Source: Gammaproteobacteria bacterium
Lineage (GTDB): Bacteria > Pseudomonadota > Gammaproteobacteria > Pseudomonadales > Pseudohongiellaceae
Reading direction: 5' to 3'
NCBI GenBank assembly: GCA_002711845.1
Contig: PASF01000013.1
Span: forward strand, 1-64,000
DNA length: 64,000 nt
Part shown: positions 9,722 through 19,229 of the stretch, in pieces
Layout of the letters: each line of letters opens with the position of its first letter
Position numbering within the stretch: the first letter of the stretch is position 1
Program-made: the position numbers and the translations under genes
The notes under the pieces: generated by a model
The model's database searches: none
What the model saw: the letters and a program-made list of their open reading frames with translations, nothing else
Told to the model about the DNA's origin: nothing

Positions 9722-11041
9722 ATGGCAAAAAAACCTAACATGAGCGGTGAAGGTGTAGGCGCAGGTCTCGGCGAACTCAAGTCGCGTCTGTTGTTTCTGT
9801 TGTTTGCCATTTTGGTGTATCGCATCGGTACGCATATCCCGGTGCCGGGTATTGACCCGGCACAGCTGGCGAACATGTTCAGTCAGAACGAAGGCACGTT
9901 TCTCGGCCTGTTTAACATGTTCTCCGGGGGCGCGCTGGAGCGCATGAGTATCGTGGCGCTGGGCATCATGCCGTACATTTCAGCCTCGATTATTATGCAG
10001 CTGCTCAGTGCGGTGAATCCGCACCTGGCGCAGCTCAAGAAAGAAGGCGAGTCCGGTCGCCGCAAGATCACGCAGTACACGCGCTATGGCGCGTTGCTGC
10101 TGGCACTGGTTCAGGGTACGGGCATGGCTGTGGGCCTGCTTGCACCGATGGCGTACAACCCGGGGCTGGGTTTTACCCTGACGGCCATCGTGTCACTGGT
10201 GACCGGCGCCATGTTTATGATGTGGCTGGGTGAGCAGATCACCGAGCGCGGCGTTGGAAACGGCATTTCCATGCTGATTTTCGCTGGGATTGTCGCCGGG
10301 TTGCCGGCGGCGGTGGGTAACTCGCTGTCGCAGGCCTATGAGGGCCAGATAAGCGGATTGTTGTTGCTGGTGGTGGGCATCATCGCGGTGGTGGTGATTG
10401 CCGGTATCGTCTTCATCGAGCGCGGCCAGCGCCGGATTACGGTGAACTACGCCAAGCGCCAGCAGGGCAACAAGCTGTACCAGGCACAATCGAGCCACCT
10501 GCCGCTTAAAGTCAACATGGCGGGTGTGATTCCGGCGATTTTTGCCAGCAGTATTTTGTTGTTCCCGGCCTCAATCGGGCAATGGTTTGGTCAGTCCGAA
10601 GGGGCTGAGTGGTTGCAGGATTTTGCATTGATGATTGGTCCGGGTCAGCCCCTGTACGTGATCATCTTCAGTGCCATGATTATATTCTTCTGCTTCTTTT
10701 ACACGGCGTTGGTGTTCAACCCCCGTGATGTGGCAGATAACCTGAAGCGTTCAGGTGCGTTTATTCCGGGTATTCGTCCCGGTGAGCAGACAGCTCGGTA
10801 CATCGATGCGGTACTGACTCGATTGACAATGTTTGGTGCGATTTACATCACCATTGTTTGTTTGTTGCCGAACTTCTTCCAGATGATGGCGAACGTGCCG
10901 TTTAACCTGGGGGGGACAGCACTTTTGATTGTTGTGGTGGTGAGCATGGACTTTATGTCGCAGGTGCAATCCCATCTGATGTCGCACCAGTACGATTCCT
11001 TGATGAAGAAATCGAATCTGGGCACTTTTGGTCGCAATTGA
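9722..11041 (+). CDS. secY: Protein translocase subunit SecY
   Basis: 439 aa with ten predicted membrane helices, the channel subunit of the SecYEG translocon in the inner membrane. Visible marks are the first helix [20 protein letters not shown], the plug region [31 protein letters not shown]-type cytoplasmic loop ([19 protein letters not shown]) and the conserved [20 protein letters not shown] before the last helices. It lies in the spc operon, so membrane insertion capacity is co-expressed with ribosomal proteins. Confidence 0.98.
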   Translation: MAKKPNMSGEGVGAGLGELKSRLLFLLFAILVYRIGTHIPVPGIDPAQLANMFSQNEGTFLGLFNMFSGGALERMSIVALGIMPYISASIIMQLLSAVNPHLAQLKKEGESGRRKITQYTRYGALLLALVQGTGMAVGLLAPMAYNPGLGFTLTAIVSLVTGAMFMMWLGEQITERGVGNGISMLIFAGIVAGLPAAVGNSLSQAYEGQISGLLLLVVGIIAVVVIAGIVFIERGQRRITVNYAKRQQGNKLYQAQSSHLPLKVNMAGVIPAIFASSILLFPASIGQWFGQSEGAEWLQDFALMIGPGQPLYVIIFSAMIIFFCFFYTALVFNPRDVADNLKRSGAFIPGIRPGEQTARYIDAVLTRLTMFGAIYITIVCLLPNFFQMMANVPFNLGGTALLIVVVVSMDFMSQVQSHLMSHQYDSLMKKSNLGTFGRN

Positions 11042-11097
11042 AGATTGACTAGCGGTCCCGGACCTCAAAGACCCGGTCGCTGAATGGAGAGAGAAAC

Positions 11098-11214
11098 GTG
11101 AAAGTCAGAACATCAGTTAAAAAAATCTGTCGCAAATGCAAAGTTGTCAGACGCAACCGTGTTGTGCGGGTGATCTGCTCGGCGGAGCCCAGACACAAGC
11201 AGCGTCAGGGCTAA
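11098..11214 (+). CDS. rpmJ: 50S ribosomal protein L36, zinc-binding type
   Basis: 38 aa, too short for usual gene lists. Translation starts at GTG 11098 with GGAGAG nine bases upstream. The sequence begins [17 protein letters not shown] and ends [13 protein letters not shown]. Cys11, Cys14, Cys27 and His33 form the zinc ribbon, so this is the primary zinc-containing L36 rather than the zinc-free paralogue that some bacteria make under zinc limitation. It is the last gene of the spc group. Confidence 0.97.
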   Translation: MKVRTSVKKICRKCKVVRRNRVVRVICSAEPRHKQRQG

Positions 11215-11320
11215 GTATCTGGTTGATTTTTATATCGCCAGAGTATATCCTTTGCGCCCCTGAATTCGAGGGTCACTGGGTCTCTGGTACATGAGTAATT
11301 TACAAGATTGGAGTTAAACT

Positions 11321-11677
11321 ATGGCACGTATTGCCGGTGTCAACATACCAGATAACAAGCACCTCGTTATTTCCCTGGAGTACATCTTCGGGATAGGTGC
11401 GACACGCGCCAAATTGATTTGCGAACGTGTCGGTATTGCTCCCCAGACCAAGACCAACTCTTTGTCACCGGAACAACTGGACAATATTCGTGCGGAAGTT
11501 GGCAAGTTTACTGTTGAAGGTGATCTGCGTCGCGAAGTGTCGATGAGCATCAAACGTTTGATGGACCTCGGTTGTTTCCGTGGTATCCGTCATCGTCGGT
11601 CGCTCCCGGTTCGCGGTCAGCGTACCAAGACGAACGCCAGGACCCGTAAAGGTCCGCGTAAGCCGATTCGTAAATAA
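11321..11677 (+). CDS. rpsM: 30S ribosomal protein S13
   Basis: 118 aa. S13 is in the 30S head and its C-terminal tail contacts the P-site tRNA. The start [20 protein letters not shown], the helix-hairpin-helix region [19 protein letters not shown] and the basic end [20 protein letters not shown] are conserved. It opens the alpha operon after a 106-base gap. In E. coli this leader folds into the S4-binding pseudoknot; I could not confirm such a fold here. Confidence 0.98.
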   Translation: MARIAGVNIPDNKHLVISLEYIFGIGATRAKLICERVGIAPQTKTNSLSPEQLDNIRAEVGKFTVEGDLRREVSMSIKRLMDLGCFRGIRHRRSLPVRGQRTKTNARTRKGPRKPIRK

Positions 11678-11747
11678 GTTGTAATGGCCCGCGCAACAGT
11701 GCGCGGGTTCGAGAGATAAACGCTTTAATCTGATTCAGGAATTATCT

Positions 11748-12146
11748 ATGGCAAAGCCAGCAGCTAAAGCAGCCCCAAAGAAAAAGGCGCGAAAAGCGGT
11801 TGTGGACGGGATTGCATTTATCCATGCATCCTTCAATAACACTATCGTGACAATCACAGATCGTCAGGGCAATGCCCTGAGCTGGGCTACCTCAGGTGGT
11901 TCGGGGTTCCGTGGCTCACGTAAAAGCACACCGTTTGCTGCGCAGGTTGCTGCTGAACGTGCCGGTAAAACAGCGATCGAGTTGTACGGTCTGAAGAACC
12001 TTGACGTTAAGGTAAATGGTCCTGGCCCGGGTCGTGAGTCAGCCGTGCGTGCGCTCAACGCATGCGGCCTGAAAGTCGGCAACATCACGGATGTTACCCC
12101 GATTCCACACAATGGTTGTCGACCCCCGAAAAAGCGCCGAGTCTGA
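11748..12146 (+). CDS. rpsK: 30S ribosomal protein S11
   Basis: 132 aa. S11 forms part of the platform near the E site. The N-terminus is an Ala/Lys-rich arm ([20 protein letters not shown]). The core has [20 protein letters not shown], and the tail [13 protein letters not shown], which reaches towards the mRNA, is exact. It lies in the usual place between rpsM and rpsD. Confidence 0.98.
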   Translation: MAKPAAKAAPKKKARKAVVDGIAFIHASFNNTIVTITDRQGNALSWATSGGSGFRGSRKSTPFAAQVAAERAGKTAIELYGLKNLDVKVNGPGPGRESAVRALNACGLKVGNITDVTPIPHNGCRPPKKRRV

Positions 12147-12216
12147 CGCTTAATCACCGGATCAGTTATCGCTCATTCAGGCTTTACGCCGAGAGTAAGA
12201 ATACAGGAGTCAGTCT

Positions 12217-12837
12217 ATGGCCCGTTACCTAGGCCCAAAATGCAAGCTAGCTCGACGCGAAGGAACAGATCTGTTCCTGAAAAGCGGCGTACGTCCGCTG
12301 GAAAGCAAGTGCAAGGCAGAAACTATTCCCGGTCAGCATGGCGCACGTCGCGGCCGTCTGTCCGATTACGGTGTGCAGCTGCGTGAAAAGCAGAAAGTAC
12401 GTCGTATGTACGGCATCCTGGAGCGTCAGTTCAGCTCCTATTACAAAGAAGCCGCCCGTCGCAAGGGAGCAACCGGTGAAAACCTGCTGCAGCTTCTCGA
12501 GTGCCGTCTGGATAACGTTGTTTATCGTATGGGCTTTGGTTCCACGCGTGCGGAATCCCGTCAGCTGGTGTCACACAAGGCGATTCTGGTTAATGGCGCC
12601 GTTGTTAACGTGCCGTCCTATCAGGTAGCGCCGGGCGATGTGGTTTCAGTGCGTCCGAAAGCGAAAGAGCAGCTGCGTATCAAGTCAGCGATGGAGCTGG
12701 CTGGCCAGCGTACTGCAGTGGAGTGGCTCACTGTGGATACAACGAAACAGGAAGGGCAGTTCACCCGCAAGCCTGATCGCGCTGATTTGTCTCAGGATAT
12801 TAACGAAAACCTGATCGTAGAGCTTTACTCCAAGTAA
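12217..12837 (+). CDS. rpsD: 30S ribosomal protein S4
   Basis: 206 aa. S4 is a primary assembly protein, contributes to the mRNA entry channel and is the autogenous repressor of the alpha operon in E. coli. The N-terminal domain ([20 protein letters not shown]) lacks the zinc-binding cysteine set found in some S4 proteins. The S4 RNA-binding domain appears as [20 protein letters not shown] followed by [13 protein letters not shown]. Sixty-six bases separate it from rpoA. Confidence 0.98.
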   Translation: MARYLGPKCKLARREGTDLFLKSGVRPLESKCKAETIPGQHGARRGRLSDYGVQLREKQKVRRMYGILERQFSSYYKEAARRKGATGENLLQLLECRLDNVVYRMGFGSTRAESRQLVSHKAILVNGAVVNVPSYQVAPGDVVSVRPKAKEQLRIKSAMELAGQRTAVEWLTVDTTKQEGQFTRKPDRADLSQDINENLIVELYSK

Positions 12838-12903
12838 GTCTTAGTAGACTAAACAGATAAGGCAGTAAAGAACATTACCAGGCTAATTGTTAAGGGTGAA
12901 ACC

Positions 12904-13902
12904 ATGCAGATTTCGTTGTCGGATTTTCTTACACCACAGTTGATCAAAGTCGAAGAGTTTGACAAGTATCACTCCAAAGTGGTGCTTGAGCCCCTGGAGC
13001 GCGGTTTCGGCCATACTCTGGGTAACGCATTGCGAAGAATCCTGCTGTCCTCCATGCCAGGTTGTGCAGTGGAAGAGGTTGAAATCGACGGTGTTGTTCA
13101 TGAATACAGCAGCATTGAAGGTGTACGTGAAGACGTCATCGAGATTTTGTTGAACCTGAAGGGTGTGGCTATTGTTTTGAATGGCCAGGATGAGGCTGTT
13201 GTTACGCTGAGCCGTAAAGGCGCCGGTGTCGTGACTGCAGGCGACATCGTTTGTGACCACAATGTCGAGATTGTGAATCCAGAGCACGTGATTGCCAATC
13301 TGAACGACGCTGGCGAATTGAATATGCGCATCACTGTGCGTAAAGGCCGTGGTTATGTGCCCGCTGATACTCGCAAGCGTGATGACGACGAAACCCGTGC
13401 TGTTGGCCGTCTGGTTCTGGACGCCTCTTACAGCCCGGTGCTGAGCTGCGCATACGCGGTCGAGAGCACGCGTGTAGAACAGCGCACCGACCTGGACAAA
13501 CTGGTTATCGATCTGCGCACCAATGGCACCATCGATCCGGAAGAAGCGATTCGTCGTGCGGCGACCATTCTGCAGCACCAGCTGGCGGTGTTTGTAGATC
13601 TGCAAAGCCAGGAAGCGGCTGCACCGGAAGAGCCGGAAGATGAAATCGATCCTATTCTGTTGCGTCCGGTCGATGATCTTGAGTTGACCGTGCGTTCGGC
13701 AAATTGCCTGAAGGCTGAAGATATATATTATATTGGCGATCTGATTCAGCGCACAGAAGTCGAGCTGCTGAAGACCCCGAATCTGGGCAAAAAATCGCTG
13801 ACTGAAATCAAAGATGTGCTGGCGACCCGCGGTCTTTCCCTGGGTCTGCGTTTGGAGAACTGGCCACCCGCCAGCCTGCGTACAGAAGACAAAGCCAATT
13901 AA
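12904..13902 (+). CDS. rpoA: DNA-directed RNA polymerase alpha subunit
   Basis: 332 aa. The N-terminal domain (about 1-235) dimerises and nucleates polymerase assembly; [20 protein letters not shown] is the conserved dimerisation helix. After an acidic linker ([11 protein letters not shown]) comes the C-terminal domain with two HhH motifs ([20 protein letters not shown] and [20 protein letters not shown]), which contacts UP elements and activators. Position between rpsD and rplQ is universal in gammaproteobacteria. Confidence 0.98.
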   Translation: MQISLSDFLTPQLIKVEEFDKYHSKVVLEPLERGFGHTLGNALRRILLSSMPGCAVEEVEIDGVVHEYSSIEGVREDVIEILLNLKGVAIVLNGQDEAVVTLSRKGAGVVTAGDIVCDHNVEIVNPEHVIANLNDAGELNMRITVRKGRGYVPADTRKRDDDETRAVGRLVLDASYSPVLSCAYAVESTRVEQRTDLDKLVIDLRTNGTIDPEEAIRRAATILQHQLAVFVDLQSQEAAAPEEPEDEIDPILLRPVDDLELTVRSANCLKAEDIYYIGDLIQRTEVELLKTPNLGKKSLTEIKDVLATRGLSLGLRLENWPPASLRTEDKAN

Positions 13903-13950
13903 TCAAAGTTAGTCAGCCGTGAGGCTGCTGTTGGAATAGGAATAGTAGAT

Positions 13951-14346
13951 ATGCGTCATCGTCATAGTGGACGTCAGCTGAACAGAAACTCTTCTCACCG
14001 TAAGGCCATGTTCCGTAACATGACAACCTCGCTGGTAGAGCACGAGCTGATCAAGACTACCGTCATCAAAGCCAAAGAGCTGCGCATGGTTGCCGAGCCG
14101 CTGATCACGCTGGCCAAGACCGACAGCGTTGCCAACCGTCGTCTTGCGTTTGCCCGTCTGCGCAGCAAGGAAGCGGTCGGTAAATTGTTTACTGATCTGG
14201 GTCCGCGTTACCAGGGTCGTCCTGGCGGTTATATCCGTATCATGAAATGCGGCCTGCGTGCTGGCGACAAGTCGCCGATGGCGTATGTTGAACTGGTTGG
14301 GCGACCGACCGGTGCTGATGTAGCAGCAGATAGTTCAGAGGATTGA
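13951..14346 (+). CDS. rplQ: 50S ribosomal protein L17
   Basis: 131 aa. L17 lies near the tunnel exit on the solvent face of 50S. The start [20 protein letters not shown] then [17 protein letters not shown] is invariant, and the end carries a short acidic tail ([12 protein letters not shown]). It is the last gene of the ribosomal block; a clear terminator follows 50 bases later. Confidence 0.98.
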   Translation: MRHRHSGRQLNRNSSHRKAMFRNMTTSLVEHELIKTTVIKAKELRMVAEPLITLAKTDSVANRRLAFARLRSKEAVGKLFTDLGPRYQGRPGGYIRIMKCGLRAGDKSPMAYVELVGRPTGADVAADSSED

Positions 14347-14395
14347 TACGCAGTCTTCCGGATGCTGATATCAGCTGACCTGATTGTTGTAACTT

Positions 14396-14421
14396 AAAGC
14401 CGGGCTCGTCCCGGCTTTTTT
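14396..14421 (+). terminator. Rho-independent terminator after rplQ
   Basis: A 9-bp stem AAAGCCGGG / CCCGGCTTT around CTCGT ends in a run of six T. It closes the alpha operon and lies 35 bases before the next start, so the aminotransferase needs its own promoter. Confidence 0.95.
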
Positions 14422-14456
14422 GTTTCTGTGTATCCTGCTAACCGGGGAGACAAAGC

Positions 14457-15635
14457 ATGACCCAAAGTTTCTATCCACCGCAGCGGACGTTGATGGGCCC
14501 GGGTCCGCCCGATGTCAGTCCGCGAGTCTTGGGCGCGCTGTCCAGGCCCACGATCGGACACCTCGACCCGCAGTTCATCCTGTTGATGGATGAAATCAAG
14601 GCGTTGTTGCAGTATGCCTTTAAGACCAGTAACGAACTGACCTTGCCTGTTTCCGCGCCCGGTTCGGCAGGTATGGAGGCCGTGTTCACCAATCTGCTGG
14701 AGCCCGGGGACAAGGTCGTTGTGTGTCAGAACGGTGTGTTCGGCGGTCGCATGAAAGAAAATGTCGAGCGCTGCGGTGCCACTGCGGTCATGGTTCAGGA
14801 TGACTGGGGCAAGCCGGTAGATCCGCAGAAGCTTGAGCAGGCGTTGCGCGCCAATCCCGACGCCACGGCAGTGGCCTTCGTCCATGCGGAAACCTCCACC
14901 GGTGTACGCAGTGACGCCCGACATCTTTGTCGCCTGGCTCATGAGTTCGACTGCCTGGCTATTGTCGATGCGGTCACGTCATTGGCGGGTATTGAGTTAA
15001 GAGTAGATGACTGGGGTATCGACGCCATCTATTCGGGTACACAAAAGTGTCTGTCATGCGTGCCCGGTCTGTCCCCGGTCAGTTTCAGTGAGCGCGCTGT
15101 CGCGCGTATACGCCAACGTAAGCAGCGGGTGCAGAGCTGGTTTCTGGATATGAATCTGATCATGGATTATTGGGGTGGGGATGCCAAGCGCAGCTACCAT
15201 CATACTGCCCCAGTGAATGCGCTTTATGCGCTCCATGAGTCTCTGGTCATGTTGCAGGAGGAAGGGCTGGAATCGGCGTGGGCACGCCATCAGCGTCACC
15301 ACGATGCATTCGCGGCGGGCATCGAGGCGATGGGGCTGGGCTTTGTGGTTGATGTCGGGGCCAGGTTGCCGCAACTGAATGCGGTCAGGATTCCCGCCGG
15401 TGTTGACGAAGCCTTTGTTCGTAAACAGCTGCTGCAGAACTGGAACCTGGAGATCGGCGCCGGGCTGGGTTCGCTTGCCGGCAAGGTCTGGCGCGTTGGA
15501 CTGATGGGTTACGCGGCAAACCGGACCAATGTGTTGTTGTGCCTGTCAGCGCTGGGTACCACCTTACAGACCATGGGCGCGGCGGTGACGCCGGATGCAG
15601 CGATCACGGCGGCGCAGGAAGTCTACGCAGCCTGA
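14457..15635 (+). CDS. Alanine-glyoxylate / serine-glyoxylate aminotransferase family protein
   Basis: 392 aa, a class V PLP-dependent aminotransferase. Members move an amino group from alanine or serine to glyoxylate or pyruvate. The N-terminal MGPGPPDVSPRVLGALSRPT then IGHLDPQF is the typical opening. APGSAGMEA is the phosphate-binding loop, IVDAVTSLAGIELRVDDWGI carries the aspartate that pairs with the PLP ring nitrogen, and SGTQKCLSCVPGLSPVSFS holds the Schiff-base lysine. The start follows GGGGAG at good distance. It is a single gene just after the ribosomal terminator. Substrate choice between alanine and serine cannot be settled by eye. Confidence 0.85.
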   Translation: MTQSFYPPQRTLMGPGPPDVSPRVLGALSRPTIGHLDPQFILLMDEIKALLQYAFKTSNELTLPVSAPGSAGMEAVFTNLLEPGDKVVVCQNGVFGGRMKENVERCGATAVMVQDDWGKPVDPQKLEQALRANPDATAVAFVHAETSTGVRSDARHLCRLAHEFDCLAIVDAVTSLAGIELRVDDWGIDAIYSGTQKCLSCVPGLSPVSFSERAVARIRQRKQRVQSWFLDMNLIMDYWGGDAKRSYHHTAPVNALYALHESLVMLQEEGLESAWARHQRHHDAFAAGIEAMGLGFVVDVGARLPQLNAVRIPAGVDEAFVRKQLLQNWNLEIGAGLGSLAGKVWRVGLMGYAANRTNVLLCLSALGTTLQTMGAAVTPDAAITAAQEVYAA

Positions 15636-15659
15636 CGGTTCGCGATCATTGATGATCAG

Positions 15660-16175
15660 TCAGTCGCGATGCCAGAACAGGCCGATGAACAGCATCGGCC
15701 AAAGACCAACATGCACAAAGGTATCTGCGGTGTTGAAGATATAGTGCCAGAATGGGATGCCGCGAACATCAATGAAATCGATGACACTGCCGTACACCAG
15801 GCGGTCGAGCACATTGCTGAGCCCGCCACCGGCAACGAATCCGAAACACAGGAACTCATAGACCCTGACCTGTGTGCCGCGCAACAGGTAAATGACCAGT
15901 GCTGTTATCAACACCACACTGAACACGGCAAATAACCAGCCCCGGCCTTGCGCCAGACCAAAAACCCCGCCCATATTGCGGATATGCGTGAAATGCACAA
16001 ACGTGCTGATTTCGACACTGGTACCCAGGGGTATCTGCGTGTTGATCAGGTAACTGCCGAGCTGCGAAAGCGCCAGACAGGTCGCGCTGATCGCGACAAA
16101 CACGGCCAGATAGCGAGCACGCTGATCGGCAACCGGCATGGTCAGGAAACTGCGTAGCGATGAACTGCGGGACAT
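15660..16175 (-). CDS. Divergent signal peptidase II-like protein
   Basis: 171 aa with four predicted membrane helices, matching LspA (lipoprotein signal peptidase) in its second half: RNMGGVFGL, GGGLSNVLDRLVYGSVIDFI and FNTADTFVHVG. The catalytic aspartates of the family correspond to Asp133 and Asp151. The N-terminal motif, normally containing D and TK, reads LSQLGSYLI and is lost, and there is an N-terminal extension of about 20 residues. True lspA normally lies between ileS and an fkpB/ispH pair; this copy is instead the last gene of the glpK cluster, 2 bases after the DUF1499 gene. It may be a second, specialised LspA or a paralogue with altered substrate; the housekeeping copy is presumably elsewhere. 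Confidence 0.7.
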   Translation of the reverse strand: MSRSSSLRSFLTMPVADQRARYLAVFVAISATCLALSQLGSYLINTQIPLGTSVEISTFVHFTHIRNMGGVFGLAQGRGWLFAVFSVVLITALVIYLLRGTQVRVYEFLCFGFVAGGGLSNVLDRLVYGSVIDFIDVRGIPFWHYIFNTADTFVHVGLWPMLFIGLFWHRD

Positions 16176-16177
16176 GT

Positions 16178-16984
16178 TCAGATCTCGTTAAAGAACGCGC
16201 GCAGGCGTTCAGCGTTCTTGCCCACGTCACTCAGACCGACCCGTGACGTCGAGCGCGCATCAACGACTGTGCTGTCAGGTGTTTGTCCGATGCGAATCAC
16301 CACATCATCCTTGAAACGAAACCAGAATGTCGTGTCGGTGGCTTCAATGCGACCGGTATCGGGGTCTTGTGCGACCAGTTCCCAGCCCAGTGTATCAACC
16401 GCCGCCAGGGCTCTCTCAAATACCGCTGACGCCGAATCATCGTAGGTGCGGGTGGTCAGGTCCGGATAGGCGGTCCGTTGACGCTCAGCATGTTCTTCGG
16501 GCGTCATGTTGGGATTGCCGGTGCCGTAAACCGTTGGGTTGCTGTTGTCGCCGCGCAGCGGCAGGACATCGACAAACTGCGGTGGGTCAACGATGTCAGT
16601 GCTGATATCGTGAATGGGCGGAATGTCGGCCCCCTGTCCCGGCAAATAGGATTGCGGCACATACCACGCGATACCGGCTGCCAGCGTTGCCAGCGCCGCG
16701 ACGGCAGCCAGTCGTGCGGTGGCGGCCACTGCGCGTTGGCGCCCGACCACCAGCACAATGGCCGTGATGGCGGCGCAGCCCAGTGTTATCCAGAGCACGA
16801 ACGGCTGGGCGCTCCGCAGAATGGAAAAACCCTGCCTGAAATCCCACCAGCCGGTCCATACACCAACCGGGGCGATCAGCGCAAACAGCGCCAGACCCAG
16901 GCCTGCCAGGGCCGACGCCGCTGTCAGTATCAACAAGAGTGGCGGGGTAGATCCGTGTGACAAACCTGTGTTGTTATTGTTCAT
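16178..16984 (-). CDS. DUF1499 membrane protein
   Basis: 268 aa. Three predicted membrane helices lie in the first 110 residues (LLLILTAASALAGLGLALFA; LWITLGCAAITAIVLVVG; LAAVAALATLAAGIAWYVPQ). They are followed by a soluble DUF1499 domain with its signatures PPIHDISTDIVDPPQF and GRIEATDTTFWFRFKDDVVI, then RSTSRVGLSDVGKNAERLR. The function of the family is not established. It lies between a histidine phosphatase (21-base gap) and the LspA-like gene (2-base gap), so the three and glpK are probably one transcript. The link to glycerol kinase suggests an envelope lipid connection, which is only inference. Confidence 0.75.
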   Translation of the reverse strand: MNNNNTGLSHGSTPPLLLILTAASALAGLGLALFALIAPVGVWTGWWDFRQGFSILRSAQPFVLWITLGCAAITAIVLVVGRQRAVAATARLAAVAALATLAAGIAWYVPQSYLPGQGADIPPIHDISTDIVDPPQFVDVLPLRGDNSNPTVYGTGNPNMTPEEHAERQRTAYPDLTTRTYDDSASAVFERALAAVDTLGWELVAQDPDTGRIEATDTTFWFRFKDDVVIRIGQTPDSTVVDARSTSRVGLSDVGKNAERLRAFFNEI

Positions 16985-17005
16985 GCAAGACTCCGATGTA
17001 CCTGA

Positions 17006-17632
17006 TCAGGTGATTAATGGGTAGGGTTGATTGGCATAAAGCGTTATACGTTGATTGCCATCCTCATGGACTTCAATTGTACTCAGGGCACAGTTATGCA
17101 TGGCCGGTGGTTCCCAGACCCGTGCCAACGGTCTTTGTTCAACAAAACTCAATATGGTTTTGATCAGCAGGCCGTGACTGACGATGGCAATGTTTGCCGA
17201 CCGGCTCTCAGCAAGAATGCGGCTCAGGCGCGAAATCGCTCGCTGCTGAAGCTGTGCAAATGTCTCTGCGCCTTCCAGCAAAAAATCATCGGGTTTGTTC
17301 CAGAATGCATGATACTGCTCGGGATAGTCCTGACGCAGTTCATCATACAGCCTGCCTTCCCACGGGCCCATTCGAATTTCGCGTAACAGGTCACAGTAAA
17401 CGGTTGGCAGTGTGCGCCCGGCAAAGGCGATGGACGCAGTCTCGCGAGTGCGCACGCTGCTGCTGCAGTAGACTTCATGAATATCGAGATCCGTGAGGGT
17501 TGCTGCCAACGACTGGGCCTGCGTCCTGCCGGTTTCGGTGAGCACCGATTCCTGCTGTCCCTGTGCGCGGCGCTCCCGGTTCCAGTTGGTCTCGCCATGC
17601 CGGATCAGGTGAATCAGTCGCGGCTCACTCAC
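17006..17632 (-). CDS. Histidine phosphatase family protein (phosphoglycerate mutase-like)
   Basis: 208 aa. The branch-1 histidine phosphatase signature [18 protein letters not shown] is at residues 9-26, with the second catalytic histidine in IVSHGLLIK near residue 153 and the acid in WEGRLYDEL. Members include cofactor-dependent phosphoglycerate mutases, CobC-type phosphatases and broad sugar phosphatases; the length fits the smaller GpmB/PhoE-type enzymes. Its ATG overlaps the glpK stop by four bases, which argues for coupled expression and for a role acting on a small phosphorylated metabolite such as glycerol phosphate or glycerate phosphate. The exact substrate is unknown. Confidence 0.75.
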   Translation of the reverse strand: MSEPRLIHLIRHGETNWNRERRAQGQQESVLTETGRTQAQSLAATLTDLDIHEVYCSSSVRTRETASIAFAGRTLPTVYCDLLREIRMGPWEGRLYDELRQDYPEQYHAFWNKPDDFLLEGAETFAQLQQRAISRLSRILAESRSANIAIVSHGLLIKTILSFVEQRPLARVWEPPAMHNCALSTIEVHEDGNQRITLYANQPYPLIT

Positions 17633-19158
17633 GAGACTACCTCCTCGCTGGCCGGCTGCCTGCCGCTGGCGCTGCGTGTCCGTTGCACGGCCTCGAGCCA
17701 GCGCGCATAGTGTTGGTCTCGCCAGGTTTTGTCCTGAGCGGGTTCAAAAGAGCGTTCAAGCTGCCATAGGCGCGAAATGTCGTCGAGAGTTGCATAGAAT
17801 CCACATTGCAGTCCGGCCAGATAGGCAGCGCCCAGGGCTGTGGTTTCGGTTATCTGTGGTCGGTCCACCTGGCAGCCGAGCAGATCGGCAAGTTTTTGTA
17901 CCACGAAGTTGTTGGCTGCCATACCACCATCGACACGAAAAGTTGACGGTCGCAGCCCATCGGACTCCATGGCCTTCTGTAAATCCTTGGTCTGGTAGCA
18001 AACTGACATCATGGCTGCCGTGACGATATCAGGGATGCCGGTGTCACGCGTCAGTCCATAGATGGCGCCGCGTGCATCCGGGTCCCACCAGGGGGCACCC
18101 AGCCCGGTGAAGGCGGGGACAAACATCAGTGACAGACCTTCCCGGGCCTGTGTCGCCATGGCTTCCGAATCGGCTGTGTCAGCAAAAAAGTGCATTTTGT
18201 CGCGCAGCCATTGCATGGTGGCACCTGCCATGAAGATGCTGCCCTCCATCGCGTAGCTGGTTTCGCCATTAAGCCGGTAGGCAACAGTGCTGAGCAGGTT
18301 GTGGCGCGACTGGAGGATTTGGTTGCCCGTGTTCATCAACAGAAAGCACCCGGTGCCATAGGTACTTTTGGTCATGCCGGCCGTAAAGCAGGCCTGGCCG
18401 AACGCTGCAGCCTGCTGGTCGCCGGCAATGCCGCCAACCGGAATGGCATGGCCCAGCCATGCCTGATCGCAGGTGCCAAAGTCCGCGGCGCTGTCGAGCA
18501 CGTCCGGCAGCAACGCGGACGGAATATCGAACAACGCCAGCAGTTCCGGGTCCCACTGCTGGGTGTGGATGTTGAAGAGCATGGTGCGTGAAGCGTTGGT
18601 GGCGTCTGTGCAGTGTCGCTGACCATTGGTCAGGCGCCATAACAAGAAGCTGTCTATCGTGCCAAACGCCAGTTCACCTGCTTCTGCAGCCGCTCTGGCG
18701 CCCTCGACATGGGTCAGAATCCAGTTGATTTTGCTGGCGGAAAAATAGGCGTCAGGCAGCAGGCCGGTGCGCTCCTGAATCAATTGACTGCGGCCTTCGT
18801 CGATCAGCCGGGTTTTTATCTGCTGGCAATAGGACGCGGTTCGCCGATCCTGCCATACAATCGCGCGGTGAATGGCCTTGCCGGTTTTACGGTTCCAGAT
18901 TACCGTGGTTTCACGCTGATTGGTAATACCGATGGAGGCGATGCTGGCGGCGTCAATACGGCCGGCAGCCAGGGCATCGCGACAACTCTGCAGGCAGGTT
19001 TGCCAGATGTCTTCAGGGTCATGTTCCACCCAGCCGTCATGGGGGTAGTGCTGTTCGTAGTCGTATTGCGCAGAGCTGACGGCCTTGCCTTCGCGCGAAA
19101 AGATGATGGCACGGCTGCTGGTGGTGCCTTGATCAATTGCTAGCAGATAGTGACTCAT
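17629..19158 (-). CDS. glpK: Glycerol kinase
   Basis: 509 aa, the usual length. It phosphorylates glycerol to sn-glycerol-3-phosphate with ATP in the cytoplasm. The FGGY fold opens with [20 protein letters not shown]. The glycerol-binding [10 protein letters not shown], the ATP-binding [14 protein letters not shown] and the C-terminal [20 protein letters not shown] signatures are intact. It is divergent from glpD with only 71 bases between the two starts, which must hold both promoters and any GlpR-type operator, and it leads a minus-strand cluster with the histidine phosphatase, DUF1499 and LspA-like genes. No facilitator gene glpF is nearby. Confidence 0.96.
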   Translation of the reverse strand: MSHYLLAIDQGTTSSRAIIFSREGKAVSSAQYDYEQHYPHDGWVEHDPEDIWQTCLQSCRDALAAGRIDAASIASIGITNQRETTVIWNRKTGKAIHRAIVWQDRRTASYCQQIKTRLIDEGRSQLIQERTGLLPDAYFSASKINWILTHVEGARAAAEAGELAFGTIDSFLLWRLTNGQRHCTDATNASRTMLFNIHTQQWDPELLALFDIPSALLPDVLDSAADFGTCDQAWLGHAIPVGGIAGDQQAAAFGQACFTAGMTKSTYGTGCFLLMNTGNQILQSRHNLLSTVAYRLNGETSYAMEGSIFMAGATMQWLRDKMHFFADTADSEAMATQAREGLSLMFVPAFTGLGAPWWDPDARGAIYGLTRDTGIPDIVTAAMMSVCYQTKDLQKAMESDGLRPSTFRVDGGMAANNFVVQKLADLLGCQVDRPQITETTALGAAYLAGLQCGFYATLDDISRLWQLERSFEPAQDKTWRDQHYARWLEAVQRTRSASGRQPASEEVVS

Positions 19159-19229
19159 GTGCGCTGTCCCTCATTTTTTGGCATGGTACTATACCCGAAA
19201 ATACAAATCCTGTTTTCTGAGGTTTGACT

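Noticed and set aside
11223-11249. Promoter for the alpha operon between rpmJ and rpsM
   Set aside because: TTGATT and TATATC are only 15 bases apart, too short a spacer to support a confident call; read-through from the spc genes is enough to explain expression.
12883-13605. Long open frame (240 codons) on the minus strand across rpoA
   Set aside because: It lies fully antisense to a certain gene, its product is low-complexity in histidine, asparagine and glutamine, and it has no ribosome-binding site or domain. It is a shadow of codon bias.
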